64,000 bases of DNA from Corbicula japonica (Eukaryota > Mollusca > Bivalvia > Venerida > Cyrenidae): contig JAZAYU010000012.1 in NCBI GenBank assembly GCA_038501625.1, forward strand, positions 6,696,001 to 6,760,000. Reading direction: 5' to 3'. The notes beneath the pieces were generated by a model. It searched no databases, was not told the DNA's origin, and worked only from the letters and a program-made list of their open reading frames with translations. Position 1 is the first letter of the stretch. Each line of letters starts with the position of its first letter. The position numbers were made by a program, and so were the translations under genes. Shown here in pieces: positions 1-13,300 of this stretch.

Positions 1-47
1 GGCAAACGGCGATTTACGCATTTCAGAGAAATCAGAGTAAGTAAAGT

Positions 48-2368
48 CAGGCTCTCCAGCAGTATGTTATGAAAAACTAGGAGAAAACTAGGAAGCAACA
101 GCACAAAAAACTAAGAGAAAACTAGGAAAAACTAGGAAGAAATTGTAAAAAACTAGGAACTATTTAAAGTTATCGCTTTACCGTGTCATCTTTGCATATA
201 TAAATTTACCATTCATGCAGATTCAGAGGCTGATGAGCTGACTACTTCCTTGCTAAATCAGGTCTGACTTACTGTTGTCAAACATAAACCAATGTTTTTT
301 TTATTCATTAATCAACATTAACAATTAACAAACCAGAGTTAACCTGTTAAGTTCTTAAACATTCATATTCATATATATACACGATAATGACTGCTGTATA
401 TACTGTTATTGTTACAAAAAGAATCTTTTAGGTAGTAATACACACAGAGTTCAACAAACATTTTAGAAACAATGCCATGTGTTAAAAATACCTGTCATTT
501 TGCCATTATCTTAATAAAAAATTTAAGTATTTGAATAATGTACATAAATGTAAGTACATCGGTTTTTTAAGTTATATATAATTTTATACATACAGCTACA
601 TGGGTGCTTCGGGAGAAATTATATAAAAAATCATGAAAATTATGCTTGAGATTTGGTCCATCATTTGGACCACTGTTGTGTCCAAGGTAAAGCTCTGGCC
701 AGGGGGGCCAGAGGCCCCCAGAAACTCTTAAATTAAGCAGTAAGCAAGAACTGAAAGTGTGTTTTCCAGGTAAAACAACTTGTCAGGTAAAAAAAAAATT
801 CTGTGGGACCCGTATTGTCTTGGCACAGCACTTACAATAAGCAACAACCGGCATATCAGGTTTCCTTAACCAAACTTCCTATTTGTCACCCAGTTTGTTG
901 GCTCCTCTAGCCAGTCCCTATTACATTTATTTTAATATACTTTGTAGCAATTTGGAAACAAACTTGATGTTTGAAACATTATCTATCTTTTTTGTCGCTA
1001 ATTATAGACTACATGTTTTTAATCAAATACGGCCGTATTATCACAGATACTTTGTAATGACAAATTTCATTAAATTTTGATGAAGTAAATCTAAATTATA
1101 TCAGCCAATCAAATGAGTTTTTAGAAACACAAGACTTTGTAAGATAAGCACAACTTTATTTGAATTTAGATTTATATCTTTGTCATAGGGCTGACTATGC
1201 CCCAAACAACTGATTTACATGATTTGATACAATGGAAATTTCTCTAAACTCAGGGCTTTTTTCCTTCTTTAGTAAGGGCCATTTATGGATGCCTTTCCCT
1301 GAGACAATTTCTTTAAAATCATGCAGTTTTCCCCAAAAAGTGACTTTTTTTCATTCCCCTTCTGATTAAAAATGACGCTATTTTCCCCAATATTATAGGG
1401 CATGGGCCCCTTCCCCTGGCAGTGAAAAAAAGCTTTTTCATTAATTATTCAATCATTTTCATTTTTATCTCTTTCTCATGTCATTTATATCTTCTACACA
1501 TTTGTTAATTGCAACTGTTACTTAGTTCAGATTTATTTTTGCCACATCACGGAGACCTTGAGCAATGCCCATTTCTTTGAAATCCTTATTTTTTATAGCC
1601 TTAAGATTTTTCTCTTTCAAAATCTTATTAGCCTTATCCACTTCAGCCTTTATCTCCTATTTATTATTCTTAACCTTCTTTTCTTTATTTCTCGTCTTTC
1701 TGCTCTTTACAGCATCTAACGGTTGTTACCAAAATGCCTAGTAAGTGGAGAGGTAATGCACTTAACAGCTGTGTTGTAAAAATTTAATGTTGATCAACAG
1801 TACTAAAGAAATATGTAAAATTTAATGTTCTAATCTTTTTGTTGTTTGATTATTTGAAAATAAAGACATTAAAATTAAATAAATAACCCAAATTACAAAT
1901 ACTTAGAAATTTGGCAACAACTTAGTTTTGTCAGCAAAAGTATTAGGATAGAGTTATAAGAGACATAACCAAACATTTAACTCACAATAAAAACAAATGG
2001 CATTGTTTCTAAATGTTGACAACACCTACATGTAGTTAAAGACAACTCATTAAAATTAAGTTTTGATAAAAGCTTTCCTTAGTGAACAAAGGTTGAGATG
2101 GCTGGGTTACGCAACAATGACACCAGACCACACTGCCAGCATAGGAACATGTCAACTTAACAGCTTCTGAACATCTGCTGTAAAAATACTTTGCAAAACA
2201 TGATTTGAAGGATTGCAACTTGTAATTATGAAAAAAATACTTCTTCATTTTAGTAAAAACTAGGAATACTAGGAGCTTTTTGTAAAAACTAGGAAAAACT
2301 AGGAGCCAATTCAAAAAACTAGGAAAAACTAGGAAAACTAGGAAAAACTAGGAACGCTGGAAAGCCTG
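48..2368. mobile_element. CAGGCT element, 6-bp duplication, copy 1
   Basis: Terminal inverted repeats CAGGCTCTCCAGCAG (left) and the complement of CAGGCTTTCCAGCG (right) are flanked by the 6-bp direct repeat TAAAGT at 42-47 and 2369-2374. Just inside both ends are clusters of ACTAGGAAAA-type repeats (about 65-165 and 2258-2355). There is no transposase frame, so it is non-autonomous. The termini and duplication suggest a hAT-related element. A smaller CAGGGCTTTTT element is nested inside at 1251. Confidence 0.8.
1251..1433 (+). mobile_element. hAT-like CAGGGCTTTTT MITE
   Basis: It starts CAGGGCTTTTTTCC and ends GTGAAAAAAAGC. The interior repeats TTTTCCCCAA-type segments and is clearly the same family, in opposite orientation, as 45375-45572. 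It is nested inside the CAGGCT element. Confidence 0.65.
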
Positions 2369-2720
2369 TAAAGTAGTCCCCAAGTTTCCTGTTACGTGTT
2401 AAAGTTGGTATTAACTACGTCATGTTGATAGGATAAAACCGGTGCGGTGCATCAATGGTCAAATTCATCTGTACGACAGTTTGATTAAACGTAAAATCGG
2501 TGCGGTTCATATTTCTAGGACTTGATCGGTGCGGTGCAACAATGGTCAAACATTGTCCGTGTCCGCGATTTTTCACAATGAAGGAAACAATTATATATTT
2601 CTTATTTCAAATAACTGCATAAACTTTCCCATCGATGGGGTCTCACTTTTTATATCATTTTTCGTGTTCATTATGTCTTTGGGATGTCAGTACACAGATT
2701 TCACTATTATAATTTTTTGC

Positions 2721-2960
2721 TTAAAACCCTTTACTCAATATATACGCCTTTCATCAAATAGGTTACCAGTTCAGGTCCCGATCAGCTGGCACAATAGTGC
2801 CATCTGATCTGGATCTAAAATTTGTGATTACTGGTCAGAAAAAAATGATCATAAAAGCGAACAGTTCAAATGTTAATCAGATCGCACAGATGTGCCAGCT
2901 GATATGGATCTAAACTGTTCGCACAAGCTATGAAGGTATATCTATGGAGTAAAGGGTTAA
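2721..2960. mobile_element. Twin-hairpin TTAA MITE
   Basis: Runs from TTAAAACCCTTTACTC to GGAGTAAAGGGTTAA. It contains the two internal palindromes (CAGATC..GATCTGG type) of the family, moderately decayed. CCCTTT termini next to TTAA resemble piggyBac-group ends. Confidence 0.7.
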
Positions 2961-3477
2961 CAGAAGCCTTCATCCAGATAAAACATGGAAACCCTTATTT
3001 CCACTATCATTTAGACAAGAGGAAGTTCTTTGCGAGTGAACCAAGTTTTTTTGCTTTTTCGTAAATGGATACATGTATGAGAATCATGGCACTGGTTATT
3101 CTCAATAAGCAAAATCGCTTCGCTGGTTTTCTGTACTTTCAGTACTTTGATTTAATAAACAGTATGACATGGGATAATTAAAGCATGTAGCGGATGTACA
3201 GTTTTGAGATCAAAGCGTAGCGCTCCCGCTGGGGGAGAATCCTAACTGAATATACAAAAACAAAGAAAATAAATGGAAATTTGGCCTTAACCTAAAATTG
3301 CATGAGGAAAATCAGATTTCGGGAGATTGTATAGTTTTTCAGGGATTTTGAAAATCTAACTTAAATTCGGGAGAGTTGGCAGGTCTGGGGGTCCCAAATT
3401 TAGTCGGAAGGCATTTATTTAACTATTGTTTTTATGAAGGTGATGTTTTAGCCTTATGTCTTTTTGTTTCCTTTACT

Positions 3478-3655
3478 TGGTATACACAGGTTTTAGCCCA
3501 TATGTGACCAGTGTAGATCAAAATTAGCCTATACATCCATGTCATCTTGTCTGGATCTACAATGTCTGTTTCCTTGTCAGAAATAATTAAAAGAATAAAA
3601 AAGCGAATAGTGTAGAAGTTTGGATCCTGGTCAGACAGCACATAAAAAGCATCAT
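3478..3655. mobile_element. Decayed twin-hairpin MITE
   Basis: Recognisable internal landmarks (CAGTGTAGATC, TCAGAAATAA, GATCCTGGTCAGAC) in the family order, but the TTAA ends are lost. Confidence 0.5.
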
Positions 3656-4107
3656 AAAGAACCACAACAAGTAATTTTGTTTAAGTATTGAATTGATGTT
3701 TGATGTTTTTCATTTGGGTATACAGAAATTATAAGAAGAATTTGTGATATGACAGCTTTCGGAATGGCTGTTGGAACAGCTCCATTGATGACAAAGTGAA
3801 TTACAGCACTCTTTTTCACAGCAATTTGTGGCAACACCTGCATGCTCGGCGATGTCACACGTCAAAATATTGTGCAACGTTGAATAACTTGTGAACAGTT
3901 TTACTGTAGCCACGCCTTTTAAAGTAATTCTTCACACTGCTTACCATAAAAAATTATGATTCTTTAGATGAATAACTTCAATAAGGCTTCATCGTAGAGG
4001 ACAAAGTTGAAGTGTAAATATACTATAATAAATACACCCCATACTCACTTGAAAAAAGGTAAGTGCCGAAGAGGCATCAAAAAGGAGGATTAACATTATG
4101 CACTCAC

Positions 4108-4338
4108 CCTTAGATCGGACACTTTAGCAAAGACCAGGTTGGTAAGAGCCTCAGCCACTGACATTCTAGCTCCGCAAGCCGGATTTATCAAGCCTTTGAT
4201 TGGTTGTTCCCCTATAGCTGTTGCTGACCCAACTTTTTCCATGTAGGATAGAGCAGTTACGGCAACATCAGCCAGTGGAGTGTGCAGAGGTCCGACACAC
4301 TGTTGCTGGGCAACCAGACCTGTCACACAACGATCTAC
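4108..4338 (-). CDS. PFAS: PFAS exon 13 (last one in window)
   Basis: Residues about 805-881. VDRCVTGLVAQQQCVGPLHT is followed by PLADVAVTALSY, IGEQPIKGLINPACGARMSV and EALTNLVFAKVSDLR. Acceptor AATTTTTTTAG, donor AGG|GTGAGT, phase 0. The expected next exon (a VKCSGNWMW-like segment in animals) is not visible between this donor and base 1, which is filled by a 2.3-kb transposon and a MITE, so it should lie off the left edge. Confidence 0.96.
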
Positions 4339-7300
4339 CTAAAAAAATTAAACAGAAAATTCAGTTGAACACTGGGTACTTTATAAGAATAAAAAAAAAT
4401 GATACATGTAGTTTCATGATGAAATATGAAGAAATGGCCAAATAATAGTCAATGTTATGTTTTCATGGCAAAATCCAAGTACAACTAGAAATGTGTCCAT
4501 AGGACACGGATGCCCCCGCTATGCATCGTTTCCAGATACTAAAGTGCAATGATGGGAATAATAGCATTTCAAAGACAGTGATGTTCGAGTAATTATAAGA
4601 ATATGCATAAACTTGATGATCAAGTAAATTATTTGTATTTGTGGCACTGTTGTCTTCTCATTATGGAAATGTCTGTGAAGAAGTTGGTGGTAATGCAATG
4701 CAATGTCATAGTGAACATTTGTGCCAAGTTATTTTGAAATCCCTTCATTCATAAAGAAGTTATAGCCCGAACAAGTAAATTCAAGTTTTAGTAACTGTGA
4801 CCTTGACCTTGGACTTACAGGCATGGGTAATGTACGCAACACACCGCCTCGTCATGGTGAACATTTGTGCCAAGTTATTTTGAAAACCCTCCATTCAAAA
4901 CAAAGTTATAGCCCAGACAAGGAAATTCTATTTTTGGTAACAGTGACCTTGACCTTGGACCTACAGGCATGGACATGGTACACAACTCACCTCCTTGTCA
5001 TGGTGAACATTTCTGCCAAGTTATTTTGAAATTACTATATTCCAAATGTAGTTACAACCCTGACAAGAAAATTCTATTTTAGTAACAGTGACCTTGACCT
5101 TGGACCTAGGCTTGGGCATGGTATGGGACACACCATCTTGTCATGATGAACATTTGTGTCAAGTTATTTTGAAATCAATCTATTCCTAACAAAGTTACAG
5201 CCCGGACAAGAGAATTCTATTTTTAGTAACAGTGACCTAGACCTACAGGCATGGGCATGGTACGCGATACACCGCCCTGTCATGGTGAACATTTGTGTCA
5301 AGTTATTTTGAAATCCCTCCATTTATAATGAAGTTACAGCCTGGACAAGAAAATTCTATTTTTAGTAACAGTGACCTTGACCTTGGACCTTCAGGCTTGG
5401 GTATTGTGCGGACACACTGCCTTGTCATAGTGAGCATTTGTGCAGTTATTTTGAAATCCCTCCATTCGTAACAAAGTAACAGCCTGGACAAGAGAATTCT
5501 ATTTTAAGTAACACTGACCTTGACCTCTGACCTACAGGCATGGGCATGGTACGTGACACATTGCCCTGTCATGGTGAACATTTGTGCCAAGTTATTTTGA
5601 AATCCCTCCATTCATAACAAAGTAACAGCCCGGACAAGAAAATTCTATTTTTTAGTAACAGTGACCTTAACCTTGTACCTAAAGGCTTGGGCATGTATGT
5701 GACATACCGTCTTGATATGGTGAACAATTATACCAAGTTATTTAAAACTCCAATAAGAAATAACAAAGTTACAGAGCGGAAAAGATTTTGCAAGAAAATT
5801 CTATTTTTAGTAACAGTGACCTTGACCTTGGACCTACAGTCACGACACACCGCCTTGTTATGGTAAACATTTGTGCCAAGTTATTTTGAAATCCCTCCAT
5901 TCCAAACAAAGTTAAGGGCAAAGTGTATATTTTTCTTAACACAAAATGTAAGTGAAAAAGGGGCATAATTTGAAAATATTGGAAGCATGGTTATGAGTCT
6001 TGTTGGTTATGATCTAGATTTTGATGGTGAAAATATATTTCAAGTTTCAAGGCAGTATCTCAAGTAGTTTTTAAGTTATGGGCAAAATGCCCAAAATATA
6101 AGAAACAAGATATACGCCTTTCCAATAAACAGTTTCGCAGTCCTGTACGAGTTACTTCCCGCGACCGAAAATCAATCCAAAACGAGGCTCTGCAGGATAG
6201 CTGAACGATCGGGCTAATGGCTTAAGCACATAATACCTAACCTTATCCGCTATATTGCAGGTCTGCGTTCGTCGCCGGCGGTGAAAAAATAAGTTGCTGG
6301 TCTGTTATTCTAGCCAGACCTTTTATGTTTACTATTTGTTAGCTATTTAGATTTTTAATGATATAAGAACATGTACCATTCTTGTTGATAGTAGGCAGTA
6401 TGAAACGCAATTTGGACAAACATAAGCATTAATTTTACCAATTATGTACAACAATTTCTTCTTTATATCTTTTATATATTTTAATTTATTTTACTGGTGT
6501 AAATGTTGCAAATTGCTAAGGCTAGTAATTCGCTATTATCCGGAAATCGTGATATGTCAACATCTGGTTACATGATCTGTAGACAAAAAAATTTGAAAAA
6601 AATACAATCTGATTTTGTTGATACTTACACATTTGAACAATAGAATTGTCCTAAAAAATTAAGGCGTTTATGGTCAACGTGTAAATAGTTTGAATATTTA
6701 AAATGTTACGTATACTTCACAACCAAATATGATTGATTCTGTCTTGAAATAAAACAGGATCGGTAATCTAGTTGTTTGTTGTAGAAGTCTCATTCGTAGA
6801 ATAAAATCCAAGGATTTAGATGCCGGCTTCCAAAAAGATGAGAATATTTATATCACAATATGGTTGCATATCCAATTTAGATTTCTTAGGTTTGACAGAT
6901 TGTAATTTTGGCATAAAAGCCCAAACTCTTAATTAAACATATATAACATGTTTTGACAAGATTTGTTTCTTATTATAGCTTTTGTTTCTATACGTGTCAT
7001 AATGTTGATTAAGAATCCATTTAAGTGCTAAATCAAATATATTTGCTGGCACATCCAGTAGTTAAAGGACTCCGAAATACTTAAGAATAGGGAGGTGTAG
7101 ATACCTTGCAAATAGAAATTACACGATCTCTATTGGTCAATGATATCTGCCCCTTTAAGTAATTGACAGATGACCCCGTGTGCGAGACGGTTTGGCATGT
7201 TTATGGCATGCCGCCTTCAAAATCAATCGCCGCCGACATAATCACAACATGATGTCAGTGGTTGAATAGACACGCTAATCCGGAAACGAGACTCAATTAA

Positions 7301-10300
7301 GCCGTGAAGAGAACACTGCGACTGTCTGTTAGTTCAAGTCGTTTAGTGTCTAATGCGAGGAATAATGAATTGACACTTTTTGTCAGAAACCTGATTGTTT
7401 TATAAATTATTTTCAAAAATATCATGACGCTGATGTATTATTACTAATTCAAAGAGAAAATATATTTTTCAAAAAAGAATTTTATGATGAAAAAGAAAGT
7501 TGTAGGTACATATTCCCTATTACGTTATTACAGCGAGCAATTATTTATCCTGTAAAGCAGTCACGTGACTGGACAGGGGAGGTAACCAAATAAATTCATC
7601 GAATTATTGGAAAGGCGTATATTCCTATTAAAACTAATGTAAATGGAAGTATCAAAGGGCCATAACTTCTGAACAGAACATGTAAGAGCAAAACCCCACC
7701 TTTTTGCACAACAACATATCAGGCCAAGCATTGTGGTAAAGTTTCATCAAATTCCCAGCAGAGGTGTAGGAGGAGTTGCGTTCACAAGATATATTCCTAT
7801 TAAAACTAATGTAAATAGAAGTATCAAAGGGCAATAACTTCTGAACGGAACATGTAAGAGCAAAACCCCATCTTTATGCACAACAACATATCAGGCCAAG
7901 CATTGTGGTCAAGTTTCATTAAATTCCCACCAGTAGTGTAGGAGGAGTTGCGTTCACGAGATAAACTCCTATTAAAACTAATGTAAATGGAAGTATCAAA
8001 GGGCAATAACTTCTGAACGGAACAGGTAAGAGCGAAACCCCACCTTCATGCACAACTACATATCAGGCCAAGCATTGTGGTCAAGTTTCATTAAATTCTG
8101 ACCAGTAGTGTAGGAGGAATTGCGTTCACGAGAATATCGGATGGACGGACGGACGGACGGACGGACGGACAGGAGCAACTCTTAATGCCCGTCGCCATTT
8201 CATGGCGGGGGCATAAAAAGGGGCATAATTCCATCGAATATGAACTTTGACCAACAGATTTTGGCTTCATCACAAACCTGTTATCATAAGCAATTAAATT
8301 CGAAACTTTGATGAAGAAACATTAAGAAAATTCTAAATAATGTCACACGTCAAAACTTAATTTTCATTTTTTATTCAAATTTATCCAATAATCTTAAAAT
8401 AAAGCTAGTTCTCTCACAACATTGTTGTAGGAAGACAGACCAATGAAATAATACTAACAGTCTGGACTGATCAATGAAATGATTCAACATTTTTTGGAAT
8501 CCCATCCCTTCCTACAATACTCCACCTTTCCAATAAACAGCAATAAACAAAAGGGCGAAGTACTAAGACATCATTGAAAACAGTATGACATGCAAGTTTC
8601 AAATATTGTAAACATGAAGGAAACCAAATATTTGAGACTTTACTTGATATAATAATGGTTTAACCAAATGTGCGAACATATAGATCCAGTTCAGCTGGCA
8701 CAGCCATCTGACCAGCATCTACAGTGTTGGCTTCTTTGTCAGAAATAAGCTTATGAAACTAAAAGCAAACAGTAAAGTACCAGATCAGACAGCAGGGATG
8801 TGCCGACTAATCTGGGTCTACACTTTTCACCAATATAAGCCATATCCAATGGAGTAAAGAAATAACATTTACTAGAATGTGTCTTCGGACACTGATGCCC
8901 CCGAACTCTGATAAACAAGAAGCTGTGTTCGGAAAACACATATGCCCCCGGTAGCGAAGTTTGTAACGATACAAATTTTAAATGATAGCACAGTGTTAAA
9001 ACTGCAACTAAAATCACAAGTTAGTTCTAAATAATGAAAATAACCGTCTGGTGCCAGAACCTGTACATGAAAAGAATTTATCAAAACAAGAGCCAGTCGG
9101 AAACGACTGCATGCTCGACTATTTGAAGTCAGACATATTTAAGCACATTTAAAACTGGGCTTCATTTAAACTGGGGAGTGATTCAGGAGTTTATGACACC
9201 CAACACACATACATGAACAAAAGTTTCTTAATCCAAGTTAGGAAATCAATAAATTACAGTTACTTTATTATTGTAGTTTTTTTAGAGGGTTTTCACAACC
9301 CAGTCCATACACCCCTGATCCCACACCCATCAACCCACTATCCCTGCCCACCTATAGTGATGTGGTGAGGTGTGGTGTAGTATAGTAAGGTATGGTATGC
9401 TGGTTGCTGTTGTTGGTGGTTTGGGTGTTGTTGCTGTTGTTGGTATTGTTGTTGGTGTTGGTAATGTTGGTGGTGTGGGTGTTGTTGTTGGTGTAGTTGT
9501 CAGTGTTGTTGTTGGTGTTGTCAGTTGTTGGTGTTGTTGATGCTATTGTTGTTGGTTGTTGGTGTTGTTGATGCTATTCTTGTTGGTGGTGGTGTTGTTG
9601 TTGGTGGTGTTGTTGACGGTGTTCTTGGTGGTGTTGTTGACGGAGTTGTTGGTGGTGTTGTTGACGGTGTTGTTGGTGGTGTTGTTGACATTGTTGTTGA
9701 CAGTATTACTGTTGGTGGTGTGGTGGGGTGGTGGTGGTGTGGTGTGAGATGGGGTGGTGTGGTGGGGGTGGTGGGGGGTGGTGGTGGTGGTGTGGGGTGG
9801 TGGTGGTGTGGTGGTGGTGGGGGTGGTGGTGTGGTGTGGTGTGGTGTGGTGTGGTGTGGTATGGTATGGTATGGCATGGCATGGCATGGCATAGCATAGC
9901 ATAGCATAGCATAGTATAGTATAGTATAGTATAGTATAGTATAGTAACCACTAGGCACTTTCACCAAAGTATGTTAAGTACATCTGTTTTAAACCTTTTC
10001 TATAGATTACCTTAATAAAACACTAACATTGAAACTTTAACCATAATTTCAAAGTCTTAATTCTAACTTCTAAGCGAAAAAGGGCAAAAATCAAATAAAA
10101 CAAGTTAACCGTTTATATCCAAGTATAAAATGGGGAGATAATCCCAGAAAAAAGGTAGCCAGACTTATGTACCTTGTAAGGGTCATCATCTGTGCACTGT
10201 TAAGTATTTGTGTAAACTTTAAAGCCAGATCCTCTTTGTGGATATTGCGAAATATCCAACATGCCGAAATAAGTTGACCATTTTCTAAGTACAAAAAGGG

Positions 10301-13300
10301 GAGATAACACCAGAAATAAGGTACCCAGAGTTATGTAACTTGTTAGTGTCATGACCTGTGAACTGTTAAGTAAGTGTGTAAACTTTCATGCCAATGCTCT
10401 TTGTAGAAATTGAGAAATATCGAACTTGCCAAAAAATGTTAACCATTTATCTCTAAGTACAAATATGGGAGAAAACTCCGAATTAAGATAGCCAGAGTTA
10501 TGTAACTTGTCAGAGTCATACCCTGTGCACTGTATATTAAGTTTGTAAACTTTCATGCTAATCTTTGTAGAAATGGAAAAATATCCAACTTGCCGAAACA
10601 GGTTAACCATTTTTCTAAGTACAAAAAGGGGAGATAACACCAGAAATAAGGTACCCAGAGTTATGTAACTTGTCAGGGTCATGACCTGTGAACTGTTAAG
10701 TAAGTGTCTAAACTTTCATGCCAATGCTCTTTGTAGAAATTCAGAAATATCCAACTTGCCGAAAAATGTTAACCATTTATCTCTAAGTACAAATATGGGA
10801 GAAAACCTTGAATAAGGATAGCCAGAGTTATGTAACTTGTTAAGAGTCATACCCTGTGCACTGTATATTAAGTTTGTAAACTTTCATGCTAATGATCTTT
10901 GTACAAATGGAAAAATATCCAACTTGCCGAAACAGGTTAACCATTTTTTTAAGTACAAAAAGGGGAGATAACACCAGAAATAAGGTACCCAGAGTTATGT
11001 AACTTGTCAGGGTCATGACCTGTGAACTGTTAAGTAAGTGTGTAAACTTTCATGCCAATGCTCTTTGTAGAAATTCAGAAATATCCAACTTGCCGAAAAA
11101 TTTTAACCGGATGGACGGACGTACGGACGGACGGAGGGAAGGACGGACGGACGGTTCAATCACTAGATGCCGGGGGCATAAAAATTGGTCACACTTATGG
11201 TTACTTATTTTACACATAATTATATTGTCATTAAGTATGAAAATCATTGCTTCACTGAGAGAGATGCAAATGAGGCTGATTTATAGTGCATATGCATGCA
11301 CCGCCGAAGGTTAACAGAATAAAAGTTATGCCTAACCGCCACAGTACAACCGAAGAATGCGTCAAGGTAGAATAAGCGTTGTGAATATACCATACATTTC
11401 GTCTCCAGAAAGATACATATTACCCCTGTATGCTCTATCATTTCGGTATCCATCATGATGTTTCTTATGGATAATAATTTTGTGACGAACTCAATATTAA
11501 TGAACACATATTAGCTCCGAAGTAATACTGACCACCGTAATATTTGACGTAAATTATTTAAACATCGGATCATCTGGAGCTTGGTATTTAATATTTGATG
11601 TAACTTTAAGAATATCATTATATAAGATATGAAAGTTGTATTCACACTTCTTTATTTTAAGGAAAAAAGGGACAATATTTGATCAAAATGCAAGGTTAAA
11701 AGTAGATCCCATTTCACATTTTTTATAAAAATAAAAAACCCTTTCCCTCATATATAGGCTTTTTATCACATGGGTGAACAGTGTTGATCCAGATCAGTCA
11801 GGAAATTTCTGCCGTCTGATTAGGATATGCACTGTTTGCTTTTTGGTCAGAAAAAACCTTTTAAATCAAAAAGGGTACAGTGCAGTTCCTGATAAGATGG
11901 CAAAAATGTGCCAGCTGATCTGGATCTATACTGTTCGCCCAAGCCATAAAGGCAAATATAAGGAGGAAAGGGTCAAACTATTGATGCTTCTGAGCTTTGA
12001 CATCAACAGGTATGTCCAGTAATACAAAATAAGACATCTTCGCATAAACAAGGATATTAAACAGCACTGAACAACCCACCCAAACCCCTCACCCCCATTC
12101 AACATTTTGTGATGAAAACAACCATTTCTAGTGAGATTTGCAAATTTACAAATGCCTAAACTGCAGATACCTGGATTGCCAGTGCACTCCTATAAACTTT
12201 ATGTAATGTTTATTTTGATATACAAGGAATTGCCTAGTGAGAGACATCAGAAATGTCCTAATATAACTTTTCTCTCATATGTGCCAAGGAAATATGAAAA
12301 CCCAGGTAACTTCTGCATCAACGCTGTTCTTGATATGCAGTGTTTGCCCATTGGATATGAACCAAGAAGAATATTTATGCACAGTTTGATGTTGTTTTTA
12401 GGAGTGTGGCCTATACTCATGTCCGCATTTATTCAAGCAAAGACAAATGTTAGAATCTGACCTTATTAGTAAGGTAACGTTTGCTGGCAACCGATGGCAA
12501 CCTGAGAACCCTCCCCAGTGCTTCTCGAACTGTTACTTCTGCTGGAAATGACAGGGCTGTCAATGACAAGGGCACATGATCTAAATTGAAGACCTGGAAC
12601 AGAATAACATATTTTATATAACTTGTTATCAAACCTTAAAGTTTGAAGACCTTTGATATTTTGCCCTCTAAAAGATTAAGGTTGATCATAGAATAAACAC
12701 TACTTCATTAAATTTCTACAATTTAACTCTTGATATATACGCATTTTTCATGCATGTGCGACCAGTGTAGATCCAGATCAGCCAGCACATACATGCTGTC
12801 TGATCAGGATCTGCACTGGTCGCATTTTGGTCAGATATAACCTAATGAATCAAAAAGCGAACAGTTTAGAACCAGATCAGCCGGCACATCAATAAAGGTG
12901 TGTCTATACAGCAAAGTGTTAATAGATCTCATATTCCGATACTCTTGCACTATCATAGTCATTGATTACCTTTAGATAAGGGACCAAGATCAGAATACTA
13001 AAAAGCTTTATAATGGTAGGTCAAACTGTTCTTTAATCCAGATTTAGTTTTATGATCTTGGGCACAGATGCAATAAGGGTCACTGTGACCTCAATCTTGG
13101 CTTGTTGACCAGGAAAATCAATAAGTCATCTTGTGTGTGTATTTAGGTTTATTTATCATCGGAAGCCCATATGAGCGACGCCTTCAGAAGAGTGTTAGTC
13201 ATTTTAGGGTTTGGAAGATAGTGCAAGATACAGAGGACTCTCCAATTCCAGAATCGTCCCTGGTTCTTTTAAGTGCCCGGTGTATAGCACCACTACACTG

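Larger units (their letters stand above)
8871..11185 (+). mobile_element. Composite element with dimeric core array
   Basis: The head ACTAGAATGTGTCTTCGGAC is followed by TGCCCCCG, and within 220 bases come two further head-like stems (8914, TGTGTTCGGAAAACACA; 9085, CAGTCGGAAACGACTG). The tail has GGACGGAC repeats (11108-11155) then GCCGGGGGCATAAAA. It carries a core array (10105-11097) and a large GT-rich microsatellite (9361-9955). Confidence 0.65.

Noticed and set aside
3652..3913. Two overlapping minus-strand ORFs, one cysteine-rich
   Set aside because: No signal peptide, no splice-supported extension and no family match. Two frames open over one AT-rich stretch is weak evidence.
1..4107. 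Expected next PFAS exon downstream of exon 13
   Set aside because: Scanned for the VKCSGNW-like segment on the minus strand; not seen. The interval is a 2.3-kb transposon, MITEs and AT-rich sequence.
7652..8006. Two nearly identical 60-residue ORFs
   Set aside because: Translation of the 172-bp core array of a composite element.
9521..9967. Overlapping ORFs of 81-148 residues, rich in Pro, His, Thr or Val/Gly
   Set aside because: They are translations of a GT-rich microsatellite in several frames; no non-repetitive domain.
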